NCBI GenBank assembly: GCA_017450485.1
Contig: JAFSTN010000033.1
Coordinates: forward strand, 62,001-126,000
Source: Lachnospiraceae bacterium
GTDB taxonomy: Bacteria; Bacillota; Clostridia; Lachnospirales; Lachnospiraceae
Direction of reading: 5' to 3'
Length of the DNA stretch: 64,000 nt
Below, one piece after another: positions 38,000-45,477 of this stretch. Each line of letters opens with the position of its first letter. The stretch's first letter is position 1. The notes beneath the pieces are model-generated. The model did not search any database and was not told the origin of the DNA. It saw nothing but the letters and a program-made list of their open reading frames with translations. Position numbers and translations under genes: made by a program.

Positions 38000-39103
38000 T
38001 CATATCAATGTACTTATATAGCCGAGTACATGTGATGCGTAATCCGAGAAAAATGCACGATCGCGTTTACGCTCCGGAGTAATCTCCAGGAAGATTTCCT
38101 TGCTCTGATATTCCGACTTGAAAAACGGTGTAAAGCGAAGATCCCATTCGGGAAGGAAAAGTGACCTGACTCTGGTATAGCATGTAGCGGCAGTGGCCTG
38201 CTTACGATGTTCTTTATCGACAAAACCGGCAACGGATTTATGCATAGCTTCATCTTCGATAGGCAGGTAGTAATAATCTCTGTAATTAGCATAGAAATAT
38301 TTTAACTCACCTTCGTAAACAGGTACCTTGAGTATTCCTTCATCATTTGAACCGATAAATACGCAGTCACATGCCGTGTGCGATATCGGAACGGGAAAAC
38401 TCACCGGAAGTTTTATCTTCATGACCAGTTCGACCTTTTCTTCACCGTTTATATCAGTCACACGATCCATGCTGACCTTGGTAACTGTCAACGTGGAATT
38501 GAACAGTTCGGAATAGGAGAGAACAGGACATATCTCGATCATTCCCTGTATATCCTCTTCGTTATGTATGAGAAGCTTGGAGAGGGAATCCACATCAAAA
38601 TGAGTAACGTATCTCTGGTATACATTGATGAGCTCTGCGCCGCTCATAACATCGCGGCGGTCTATGCCCAGATATAGTTCAACTGTTTTCTGCTTGCAGT
38701 TGGGTATCTTGAGGAAGTTCTTATAAGGAGCGATCCTCTTATACAGATCAATGCCAACCATATTGCTGAGAGGGCATTTGATTCCGTAATGCTCACATTT
38801 ATTCTCAATATACGGTATATCGAAATTGTTACCGTTGAAATGGATAAGAACCCTGTATTTGCGAACTGATTCAAGAAAAGTCTTGAGTATTTCGGATTCT
38901 TCTTCGGGTTTCTCGGCAAAATACTGCTTACATGTAAAAGTAATGCCATCCCAATAAGCGCATCCGATCATATACAATACACTGGATGCGGGTGAGAATC
39001 CTGTCGTCTCGATATCAAGAAACAGGATATCCTCCAGAGGGGCTATCCTGGACAGATCGTATTTGATTTCAAGGTCAGTAAATTGCTTGGTAATAATGTT
39101 CAT
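38000..39103 (-). CDS. Ribonuclease H-like (YprB-type) exonuclease domain protein
   Basis: A 367-residue protein whose first 200 residues form a DEDD-type RNase H-like nuclease. Motif Exo I is FLDIETTGFS, Exo II is LIHFNGNNFDIPY, and the later acidic motif lies in LLIHNEEDIQGM. All four metal-binding acids appear present. The C-terminal 160 residues are an all-beta region seen in YprB-like proteins and have no assigned role. Substrate (DNA or RNA) is not known for this family. It is transcribed alone on the minus strand, opposite to the rnf operon, and its start is 110 bases from rnfC. Confidence 0.82.
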   Translation of the reverse strand: MNIITKQFTDLEIKYDLSRIAPLEDILFLDIETTGFSPASSVLYMIGCAYWDGITFTCKQYFAEKPEEESEILKTFLESVRKYRVLIHFNGNNFDIPYIENKCEHYGIKCPLSNMVGIDLYKRIAPYKNFLKIPNCKQKTVELYLGIDRRDVMSGAELINVYQRYVTHFDVDSLSKLLIHNEEDIQGMIEICPVLSYSELFNSTLTVTKVSMDRVTDINGEEKVELVMKIKLPVSFPVPISHTACDCVFIGSNDEGILKVPVYEGELKYFYANYRDYYYLPIEDEAMHKSVAGFVDKEHRKQATAATCYTRVRSLFLPEWDLRFTPFFKSEYQSKEIFLEITPERKRDRAFFSDYASHVLGYISTLI

Positions 39104-39137
39104 AATTAAGATAAATATAACATATTATGCCTATTTA

Positions 39138-39146
39138 TGGTAGAAT
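39138..39146 (+). promoter_or_regulatory. Extended -10 promoter of the rnf operon
   Basis: TGGTAGAAT (39138-39146) is an extended -10 element with a poor -35. The predicted start near 39153 falls just before the leader hairpin at 39157. Confidence 0.45.
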
Positions 39147-39156
39147 GAAAAATGAT

Positions 39157-39194
39157 CGTTATCGTGTGCTTCAGCAGTGGTGCATACGATAACG
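39157..39194 (+). promoter_or_regulatory. Leader hairpin of the rnf operon
   Basis: CGTTATCGTGTGC (39157-39169) and GCATACGATAACG (39182-39194) form a 13-bp stem (one G-U pair in RNA) with a 12-base loop, ending 19 bases before the rnfC ATG. No T-run follows. As RNA it would be a 5'-end stabilising hairpin or a regulatory structure; as DNA it could be an operator. Confidence 0.6.
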
Positions 39195-39213
39195 AAAACT
39201 ATGAAAGGGTAAA

Positions 39214-40575
39214 ATGTTTATGGCCAGATATACATTTACAGGCGGTATTCATCCCAATGACGGCAAAGCTCTGTCAAAGGATAAACCTATACGCGATTAT
39301 CTGCCTCAGGGCGATCTGGTTTATCCGTGCAGCCAGCATATAGGTGCGCCTGCCAAACCCGTGGTTGCTAAAGGCGATCATGTGCTCAGAGGACAGATGA
39401 TAGCTGAAGCAGGCGGGTTTGTATCAGCTTCCATGTTTTCCAGTGTATCCGGTACTGTCAAAGCTATCGAGCCCAGACGTGTGGTTACCGGAGACCTGAT
39501 CCAGAGCATCATTATCGAAAATGATAATGAATATAAAGAAGTGGAGTATTCTGATCCCGTGCCTCTGGAAGACATGACAAAGCAGGAAATAATCGACTGT
39601 GTACGTAACGCCGGAGTTGTCGGTATGGGTGGCGCCGGATTTCCTACGCATGTAAAGCTCTCACCGAAAGATCCGGACAAGATCGATTATTGCATCGTAA
39701 ACGGAGCTGAGTGTGAGCCTTATCTGACGAGTGATTACAGGCGTATGCTGGAAGAGCCCGAAAAGGTTGTGAGCGGCCTTAAATGTATGCTTGCACTGTT
39801 TGATAATGCCAGAGGAATCATAGCGATAGAAGATAATAAGAAGGATTGCATCAGTCTGATCAAGTCCATTGTCAAGGATGATCCAAGGATATTTGTCAAA
39901 GCACTTAAGACCAAATATCCCCAGGGCGCTGAACGTCAGATGATATATGCAACTACCGGGCGTGCTATCAATTCATCGATGCTGCCTGCCGATGCCGGTT
40001 GTATCGTGGATAATGTCGATACGGTTGTGGCTATTCATAATGCGGTAATCAACAGACAGCCTCTGATGGAAAGGATAGTCACCGTAACAGGTGATGCCAT
40101 AGCAGATCCCTGTAATTTCAGGGTGCATATCGGTACCAATTATCATGAACTCATAGATGCTGCGGGCGGTTTCAAAGAAGATCCCGTAAAGATCATTTCC
40201 GGCGGTCCCATGATGGGATTCGGCATATTCGAACTGGATCTGCCTACGACCAAAACTGCATCCGCGCTTTTGTGTCTGACCAGGGATGATGTAACGGCAT
40301 TCAAGTCTTCCGCCTGCATCAACTGCGGCAGATGTGTAGAAGTATGTCCCGGCCGAGTTATGCCCAAGGTACTTGCCGAATGCGCCGAGCATTATGATAA
40401 TGAGAGATTTGTTGAGCTGGGAGGAATGGAATGCTGTGAATGCGGTTGCTGCAGTTTCGTATGTCCTTCCAAGAGACCGCTTACCCAGTCGATCAAATCA
40501 ATGCGTAAGATAGAACTGGCTGAACAAAAGAAGCGCGCAGCCATGGCTGCCGCATCGGGGGAGGAGAAGAAATGA
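39214..40575 (+). CDS. rnfC: Rnf electron transport complex subunit C
   Basis: Membrane-associated subunit of the Rnf complex (ferredoxin:NAD+ oxidoreductase coupled to Na+ or H+ export), expected to bind NADH and flavin. The 453 residues start with a biotinyl-like region. A Rossmann-type domain follows, with GVVGMGGAGFPTHVK near residue 137. The two [4Fe-4S] motifs near the C-terminus read CINCGRCVEVCPGRV and CCECGCCSFVCPSKR. AAAGGG precedes the ATG at 39214. The stop overlaps rnfD by four bases. The order C-D-G-E-A-B is the standard clostridial Rnf operon. Confidence 0.97.
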   Translation: MFMARYTFTGGIHPNDGKALSKDKPIRDYLPQGDLVYPCSQHIGAPAKPVVAKGDHVLRGQMIAEAGGFVSASMFSSVSGTVKAIEPRRVVTGDLIQSIIIENDNEYKEVEYSDPVPLEDMTKQEIIDCVRNAGVVGMGGAGFPTHVKLSPKDPDKIDYCIVNGAECEPYLTSDYRRMLEEPEKVVSGLKCMLALFDNARGIIAIEDNKKDCISLIKSIVKDDPRIFVKALKTKYPQGAERQMIYATTGRAINSSMLPADAGCIVDNVDTVVAIHNAVINRQPLMERIVTVTGDAIADPCNFRVHIGTNYHELIDAAGGFKEDPVKIISGGPMMGFGIFELDLPTTKTASALLCLTRDDVTAFKSSACINCGRCVEVCPGRVMPKVLAECAEHYDNERFVELGGMECCECGCCSFVCPSKRPLTQSIKSMRKIELAEQKKRAAMAAASGEEKK

Positions 40576-41513
40576 GTGATCTGAGACTTAAAGTTTCATC
40601 GAACCCCCATGTCAGGAGCTCCGTGACTACCAGCCAGATAATGGCGGCTGTGGTCATCGCGCTGCTTCCTGCGGCCGGATTCGGTATATACAATTTCGGG
40701 ATATGGGCTCTTATACATATCCTTATCTGCGTTGCAACCACCGTTTTAACTGAACTGCTGTACGAGCTTATGCTTAAGAAGCCCATTACGATCGGGGATA
40801 TGAGCGCTGTTGTAACAGGACTGTTGCTTGCACTTAATCTGCCTGCCTCCGCACCCTGGTGGATCGGAATCATCGGCGGTGTCTTTGCTATTCTTATAGT
40901 GAAGATGCTTTTCGGCGGTATCGGACAGAACTTCATGAATCCCGCATTGGGAGCCAGATGTTTCCTGATACTCAGCTTTACGCGTATCATGACCGATTTT
41001 CCCGATATAGGGGACGGATTGTCCGGTGCAACACCTCTGGGGCAGATCAAAGCCGGATTGCCCGTGAACATCATGAATATGATCATAGGGCGGACCTCCG
41101 GAACCATAGGTGAGACCAGCATGATAGCTATCGTTATAGGTGCTTGTTTCCTTATTCTTCTCGGAGTTATCGATCTGAGGATACCCGGAAGTTATATAGT
41201 TTCTTTTGTCCTGTTTATCATCATTTTCAGCGGACACGGTTTTGACGGAGCTTATATATCCGCCCAGCTGGCCGGTGGCGGACTTATGCTCGGAGCTTTC
41301 TTCATGGCAACCGATTATACTACGCGTCCCATAACCAAGATCGGACAGTATCTGTTCGGCATATTCCTCGGTATCATGACAGGTATATTCAGGATTTTCG
41401 GACCATCCGCAGAGGGTGTCAGCTATGCGATCATTCTTGGTAATCTTATCGTTCCGCTTATCGAGAAGATCACTTATCCCAAAGCATTCGGAAGAGGAGG
41501 AGAGCGCATATGA
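40572..41513 (+). CDS. rnfD: Rnf electron transport complex subunit D
   Basis: Integral membrane subunit with covalently bound FMN, thought to lie on the ion-translocation path. The 313 residues contain about eight to ten hydrophobic helices. The flavinylation motif SGATPLGQ is present in the middle, where FMN is attached through phosphoester to the threonine. Start and stop overlap both neighbours as ATGA, so translation with rnfC and rnfG is coupled. GGGGAGGAG lies upstream of the ATG. Confidence 0.97.
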   Translation: MSDLRLKVSSNPHVRSSVTTSQIMAAVVIALLPAAGFGIYNFGIWALIHILICVATTVLTELLYELMLKKPITIGDMSAVVTGLLLALNLPASAPWWIGIIGGVFAILIVKMLFGGIGQNFMNPALGARCFLILSFTRIMTDFPDIGDGLSGATPLGQIKAGLPVNIMNMIIGRTSGTIGETSMIAIVIGACFLILLGVIDLRIPGSYIVSFVLFIIIFSGHGFDGAYISAQLAGGGLMLGAFFMATDYTTRPITKIGQYLFGIFLGIMTGIFRIFGPSAEGVSYAIILGNLIVPLIEKITYPKAFGRGGERI

Positions 41514-42121
41514 AATCCATGATAAAAGATGCTCTGATCCTTTTTGCGATTACTGTTATAGCCGGACTTCTTTTGGGTGGAGTATATCAGATAACCAAGG
41601 AGCCGATAGCTGTTCAGGAAGCTTTGGCTGCTTCCGATGCATGCAAAGAGGTTTTTCCCGATGCTTCAGCTTTTGAACAGGATCCGGCATTTGCATCGGA
41701 TGGACCGACATCCGTCTATAATATACAGTATCCCGATGAGTCGGTTGATGATGTTTTAAAGGCACTTGATCCTGACGGCAAGACGCTCGGCTATGTACTC
41801 ACTGTAACTACTCGTGAAGGTTATGGCGGAGATATCAGATTTATGATGGGGATCAGGAACGACGGTACATTGAACGGAATATCGATCCTGTCAATATCGG
41901 AGACAGCCGGTCTGGGTATGCAGGCTGAGGATGTTCTGGTTCCCCAGTTTGCCGGTAAGAAGGCTGATCAGTTCAAGTATACAAAGGATGGGGCCATGTC
42001 AGATTCGGAAATAGATGCCATTAGCGGTGCTACTATTACTACCAATGCGGTGACCAACGGTGTTAATGCCGGTCTGAGTTACTTTTATTCCGCGCTGAGT
42101 CCCGTAGAAGGAGGTGAGTGA
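41510..42121 (+). CDS. rnfG: Rnf electron transport complex subunit G
   Basis: FMN-binding subunit anchored by one N-terminal helix (about residues 7-27) with the rest outside. The 203-residue protein ends with the FMN-attachment motif SGATITTNAVTNGVN. The ATG overlaps the rnfD stop. The ribosome site for rnfE, GGAGGTGA, lies inside the last codons of this gene. Confidence 0.96.
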   Translation: MKSMIKDALILFAITVIAGLLLGGVYQITKEPIAVQEALAASDACKEVFPDASAFEQDPAFASDGPTSVYNIQYPDESVDDVLKALDPDGKTLGYVLTVTTREGYGGDIRFMMGIRNDGTLNGISILSISETAGLGMQAEDVLVPQFAGKKADQFKYTKDGAMSDSEIDAISGATITTNAVTNGVNAGLSYFYSALSPVEGGE

Positions 42122-42122
42122 T

Positions 42123-42893
42123 ATGTCCGAGATCAAGGACAGACTTGTAAACGGTATAGTCAAAGAAAACCCTACCTTCGTATTGGCACTGGGTATGTGT
42201 CCGACTCTGGCTGTTACCACTTCCGCGGTTAACGGACTTGGTATGGGCCTTACGACTATGGTAGTTCTTGCTCTGAGTAATGCCATCATATCGGCATTGC
42301 GAAAGGTTATTCCGGACAGAGTCAGAATACCTGCTTTTATAGTAGTTATAGCCAGTTTTGTGACTATAATGCAGTTTATACTTCAGGGATTCATTCCCTC
42401 TCTGTACGCAGCATTGGGTATATATATACCGCTTATTGTCGTTAACTGTATCATACTCGGACGTGCGGAGAGCTATGCATCCAAGAGTCCGGTCATCCCT
42501 TCGCTTTTTGACGGTATAGGCATGGGGCTCGGTTTCACGGCAGCTCTTACTATCATAGGTGGCGTAAGGGAGCTTCTCGGAGCAGGTGAAGTGTTCGGTA
42601 TCCGCGTTATGCCTGCTTCTTTTGAACCGATACGTATTTTCATCATGGCTCCCGGAGCGTTCTTTGTATTGGCGATGCTGACAGCCGGACAGAATAAATT
42701 AAAGGCTGTTCTTTCAGCCAGAGGCAGAGATGTCTCAAAGATCGGATCCGGATGCTCCTCCGATGTGGATTGTGCGAATTGTGCCGAGAATGCATCCTGT
42801 GCGCATAAGTTTATAGATACTGATGCAGTTCCGGGCGAGAGCCTTGAAGAAGGTGCCAAACGCCGAGAGGCTGAAGATAAGGAGGGTGAATGA
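42123..42893 (+). CDS. rnfE: Rnf electron transport complex subunit E
   Basis: Membrane subunit homologous to RnfA, with which it forms an inverted pair holding an iron-sulfur centre in the membrane. The 256 residues show six helices, an early ALGMCPTLAVTTSAVNG segment with the conserved Cys, and a later PLIVVNCIILGRAE with the second one. The last 50 residues are an extra cytoplasmic tail with four cysteines (CSSDVDCANCAENASC) that is not part of the shorter canonical RnfE. Start: ATG at 42123, five bases after GGAGGTGA, one base after the rnfG stop. Confidence 0.96.
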   Translation: MSEIKDRLVNGIVKENPTFVLALGMCPTLAVTTSAVNGLGMGLTTMVVLALSNAIISALRKVIPDRVRIPAFIVVIASFVTIMQFILQGFIPSLYAALGIYIPLIVVNCIILGRAESYASKSPVIPSLFDGIGMGLGFTAALTIIGGVRELLGAGEVFGIRVMPASFEPIRIFIMAPGAFFVLAMLTAGQNKLKAVLSARGRDVSKIGSGCSSDVDCANCAENASCAHKFIDTDAVPGESLEEGAKRREAEDKEGE

Positions 42894-42895
42894 TC

Positions 42896-43474
42896 ATGGT
42901 TAAGGAATTACTCATCCTTCTGATAGGATCATCTCTTGTAAGTAATGTTGTACTAAGCCAGTTCCTCGGACTGTGTCCTTTCCTCGGTGTATCCAGGAAT
43001 ACCAAGACCGCAGCAGGTATGGGTGTAGCGGTTATATTTGTTATTACACTTGCTTCTTTGGTAGCAGGGGCGATATATACCTATATACTTACTCCGCTGG
43101 ATGTCACTTACATGCAGACGATAGTATTCATACTGGTCATAGCCGCTCTGGTTCAGTTTGTTGAAATGGTGCTTAAGAAGTTCATACCTTCATTGTATAA
43201 AGCTTTGGGAGTATATCTGCCTCTGATCACTACCAACTGTGCCGTTTTGGGGGTAGCGCTTACGAATGTTCAGAAGTCATACGGCATATTGACCGGAGTT
43301 GTCAACGGATTTGCTACAGCTGTAGGATTTACCGTTTCGATCGTAGTATTGGCCGGCCTGAGAGAAAAGATGGAATACAATGATATCCCCGAGTCGTTCA
43401 AGGGGATGCCGATCGTGTTACTTACAGCCGGACTTATGGCAATTGCATTCTGCGGGTTTTCCGGACTGCTCTAA
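42896..43474 (+). CDS. rnfA: Rnf electron transport complex subunit A
   Basis: Six-helix membrane subunit, partner of RnfE. Conserved cysteines lie in LSQFLGLCPFLGVS and PLITTNCAVLGVAL. The ATG at 42896 is preferred because GGAGGG is nine bases away; the ATG at 42890 overlaps the rnfE stop but is too close to the ribosome site. The resulting protein is 192 residues, the usual size. Confidence 0.96.
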   Translation: MVKELLILLIGSSLVSNVVLSQFLGLCPFLGVSRNTKTAAGMGVAVIFVITLASLVAGAIYTYILTPLDVTYMQTIVFILVIAALVQFVEMVLKKFIPSLYKALGVYLPLITTNCAVLGVALTNVQKSYGILTGVVNGFATAVGFTVSIVVLAGLREKMEYNDIPESFKGMPIVLLTAGLMAIAFCGFSGLL

Positions 43475-43489
43475 AGGAGATACATACAT

Positions 43490-44284
43490 ATGGCTACAGG
43501 TATTATAACTGCTGTTGTTCTGGTAGGAATGACAGGATTGATCATAGGATTACTGCTCGGAGTAGCATCTATCAAGTTCAAAGTCGAGGTTGATGAGAAA
43601 GAGGAAGCAGTATTGGCCGCATTGCCCGGAAATAACTGCGGAGGATGCGGATATCCCGGTTGTTCGGGACTGGCTCATGCCATAGCCCAGGGCGAGGCAA
43701 AGGTTAATCAATGTCCCGTGGGCGGCGAAGCCGTAGGAGCTAAGATTGCCGAGATAATGGGAGTAGAAGCTGAGAGCTCTGAGAGACAGGTTGCTTTTGT
43801 CCGTTGCCAGGGAGATTGCGATAAGACACGCACCGATTATGATTACAGCGGGGTGGAAGACTGCCGTATGCTTTCGTTCGTACCGAACGGCGGTCCCAAA
43901 TCCTGCAATCACGGATGCCTGGGTTACGGCTCCTGTGCTGAAGTATGTCCGTTTGATGCCATACATGTCGTAAACGGAGTTGCGCAGGTTGATAAGGACA
44001 AATGTAAGGCATGCGGTAAATGCGTCGAAGTATGTCCCAAGAATCTGATAACACTTATACCTTACGACTCGAAGTATATGGTATCATGCTCATCAAAGGA
44101 CAAGGGGCCTGTGGTCATCAAGGCCTGCGATGTCGGATGTGTGGGGTGCATGATGTGCATGAAGAACTGTCCGAGTGATGCGATCACGATGGACGGCACT
44201 CTGGCAGTTATTGATCCGGTCAAATGTACCGGATGCGGGACCTGTATTGAGAAATGTCCAAAGAAGGCGATCGTAGAAGTGTAA
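43490..44284 (+). CDS. rnfB: Rnf electron transport complex subunit B (ferredoxin-type)
   Basis: Cytoplasmic iron-sulfur subunit that receives electrons from reduced ferredoxin. The 264-residue protein has one N-terminal membrane helix and a [4Fe-4S] motif NNCGGCGYPGCSGLAH with a later CPVGG. Further cysteine clusters follow, with CxxCxxCxxxCP-type arrays at CKACGKCVEVCP, CVGCMMCMKNCP and CTGCGTCIEKCP. This is the multi-cluster form typical of clostridia. AAAGGAGA precedes the ATG. It closes the operon; no clear terminator is seen before the tRNA promoter. Confidence 0.96.
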   Translation: MATGIITAVVLVGMTGLIIGLLLGVASIKFKVEVDEKEEAVLAALPGNNCGGCGYPGCSGLAHAIAQGEAKVNQCPVGGEAVGAKIAEIMGVEAESSERQVAFVRCQGDCDKTRTDYDYSGVEDCRMLSFVPNGGPKSCNHGCLGYGSCAEVCPFDAIHVVNGVAQVDKDKCKACGKCVEVCPKNLITLIPYDSKYMVSCSSKDKGPVVIKACDVGCVGCMMCMKNCPSDAITMDGTLAVIDPVKCTGCGTCIEKCPKKAIVEV

Positions 44285-44335
44285 CTCTCTGCGGTTTACG
44301 ATCCTGTAAGCAAGGAAAGCTTATTCTTATATCTC

Positions 44336-44364
44336 TTGCGGACGCATGAAGTAAATGATATGAT
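44336..44364 (+). promoter_or_regulatory. Promoter of tRNA-Leu
   Basis: TTGCGG (44336-44341), 17 bases, TATGAT (44359-44364), with TG in the extended -10 position. The start would fall near 44371, about 18 bases before the mature tRNA. Confidence 0.6.
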
Positions 44365-44388
44365 GTTCATTGTGTGTTAAACACGCAG

Positions 44389-44472
44389 GCCGGCGTGTCG
44401 GAATTGGCAGACGAGGCAGACTCAAAATCTGTTGGCGGTAACGTCGTGCGGGTTCAAGTCCCGCCGCCGGCA
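44389..44472 (+). tRNA. tRNA-Leu (anticodon CAA)
   Basis: An 84-base tRNA with a long variable arm. The acceptor GCCGGCG pairs with CGCCGGC. The anticodon stem GCAGA/TCTGT encloses CTCAAAA, giving anticodon CAA (reads UUG). The variable arm is GGCGGTAACGTC and the T arm is GCGGG-TTCAAGT-CCCGC. The discriminator is A and no CCA is encoded. All arms pair correctly, so the gene should be functional. Confidence 0.97.
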
Positions 44473-44499
44473 TTTAAAATACATGAATCTCTGGTGTAA

Positions 44500-44539
44500 G
44501 GGACTTGAACCGTAGTTCAACGTCCCGCCGCCGGCATTT
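44500..44539 (+). repeat. Duplicated tRNA-Leu 3' fragments (direct and inverted)
   Basis: At 44515-44539 the tRNA 3' end is repeated: GTTCAA, one extra C, then GTCCCGCCGCCGGCATTT, matching 44452-44475. Just before it, GGGACTTGAACC (44500-44511) is the exact reverse complement of the T-arm bases 44451-44462. The two fragments can fold on each other (GGGACTTGAA with TTCAACGTCCC). No acceptor 5' strand or anticodon arm is present, so this is a fragment and not a second tRNA. Confidence 0.85.
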
Positions 44540-44568
44540 TCCCCGTTTTTCAAAGAAAGGAAAAGAAT

Positions 44569-45477
44569 ATGATTTGTCCTAAATGTGGTGCGGAATTAGC
44601 TGATGGTGTAAAATTCTGCGGCAATTGCGGTAATCCGGTTTCTCAACCCGATGCACAGAATACATATGTACCTCAGCCTGAGACCGCATCTTATCAGTTG
44701 CCTCCCCAGGCATCACAGCCGGTTGCCTACACGCAGGCTCCCCGGGAAAAGTCTAAAACCGGTCTGATCATAGCGATCATTGTAATTGCCGTAGTTCTCA
44801 TTATCGGTGGCGCAATAGCATGGTTTGTTCATACTGTCAGAAAGACAGGTCTGGATGATGCCATAGATTCCATGGAATCACCTGATTTTTCCGACCCTTT
44901 TGACGATGATAACGGAGCTGCAGATCCCGCGCCGATCACGGATAATGATACATCCGATGCGGAGAATTACGCTTACGGCTATGCCGATGTTACACTTGCG
45001 GGAAATGATATAACGATTATTCCGAACGGTGACTTGAATGGTTCCACCGTATTATATGGCGGAAAAGATCTAAATGGTTTTCTCGATTACGTCGATGACA
45101 CAGTTCTGGAAGAGGGCAGAGTCATAAACAGGGAGTTCTTCTATGATCTGTTGTCAACCATGCTCGTGGATGCATCCATGTATCCGGATTTCGAGGATGT
45201 CGAAAGCAACATGATCATGTGTCTGGCTATGGCTAATAACTTCCATAATATTGATGTACGCGTAAAAGAAGCTGATCTGGATGCAAATAATGCAGCTGAA
45301 TACCATTATCAGGTCAAGGCTGAAAACAGGGATGATACCTGGATCGTAAACTACGCAGACAGAACCGTTTACTTTAATAATGGTTCCACAGAGTACTCAT
45401 CCGACATGTTCAAAGATGAATATCTCGCATATTGGATGATGGCAATAGAAGATTACTACGGCTATTCAAGCTTTTGA
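44569..45477 (+). CDS. Zinc-ribbon membrane protein of unknown function
   Basis: I do not recognise a specific function. The 302 residues begin with a zinc ribbon, CPKCGAELADGVKFCGNCG. A Pro/Gln-rich linker, one membrane helix (about residues 65-87) and an acidic stretch (about 97-130) follow. The mixed alpha/beta C-terminal domain (about 135-302) has no motif I can name. This plan, ribbon inside and domain outside, is frequent in clostridia. The ribosome site is GAAAGGAAAAG. Its 3' end overlaps the convergent CapA-like gene by 16 bases. Confidence 0.82.
   Translation: MICPKCGAELADGVKFCGNCGNPVSQPDAQNTYVPQPETASYQLPPQASQPVAYTQAPREKSKTGLIIAIIVIAVVLIIGGAIAWFVHTVRKTGLDDAIDSMESPDFSDPFDDDNGAADPAPITDNDTSDAENYAYGYADVTLAGNDITIIPNGDLNGSTVLYGGKDLNGFLDYVDDTVLEEGRVINREFFYDLLSTMLVDASMYPDFEDVESNMIMCLAMANNFHNIDVRVKEADLDANNAAEYHYQVKAENRDDTWIVNYADRTVYFNNGSTEYSSDMFKDEYLAYWMMAIEDYYGYSSF

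Noticed and set aside
44500..44539. Second tRNA gene after tRNA-Leu
   Set aside because: Only T-arm and 3' acceptor pieces are present; no 5' acceptor strand, D arm or anticodon arm.
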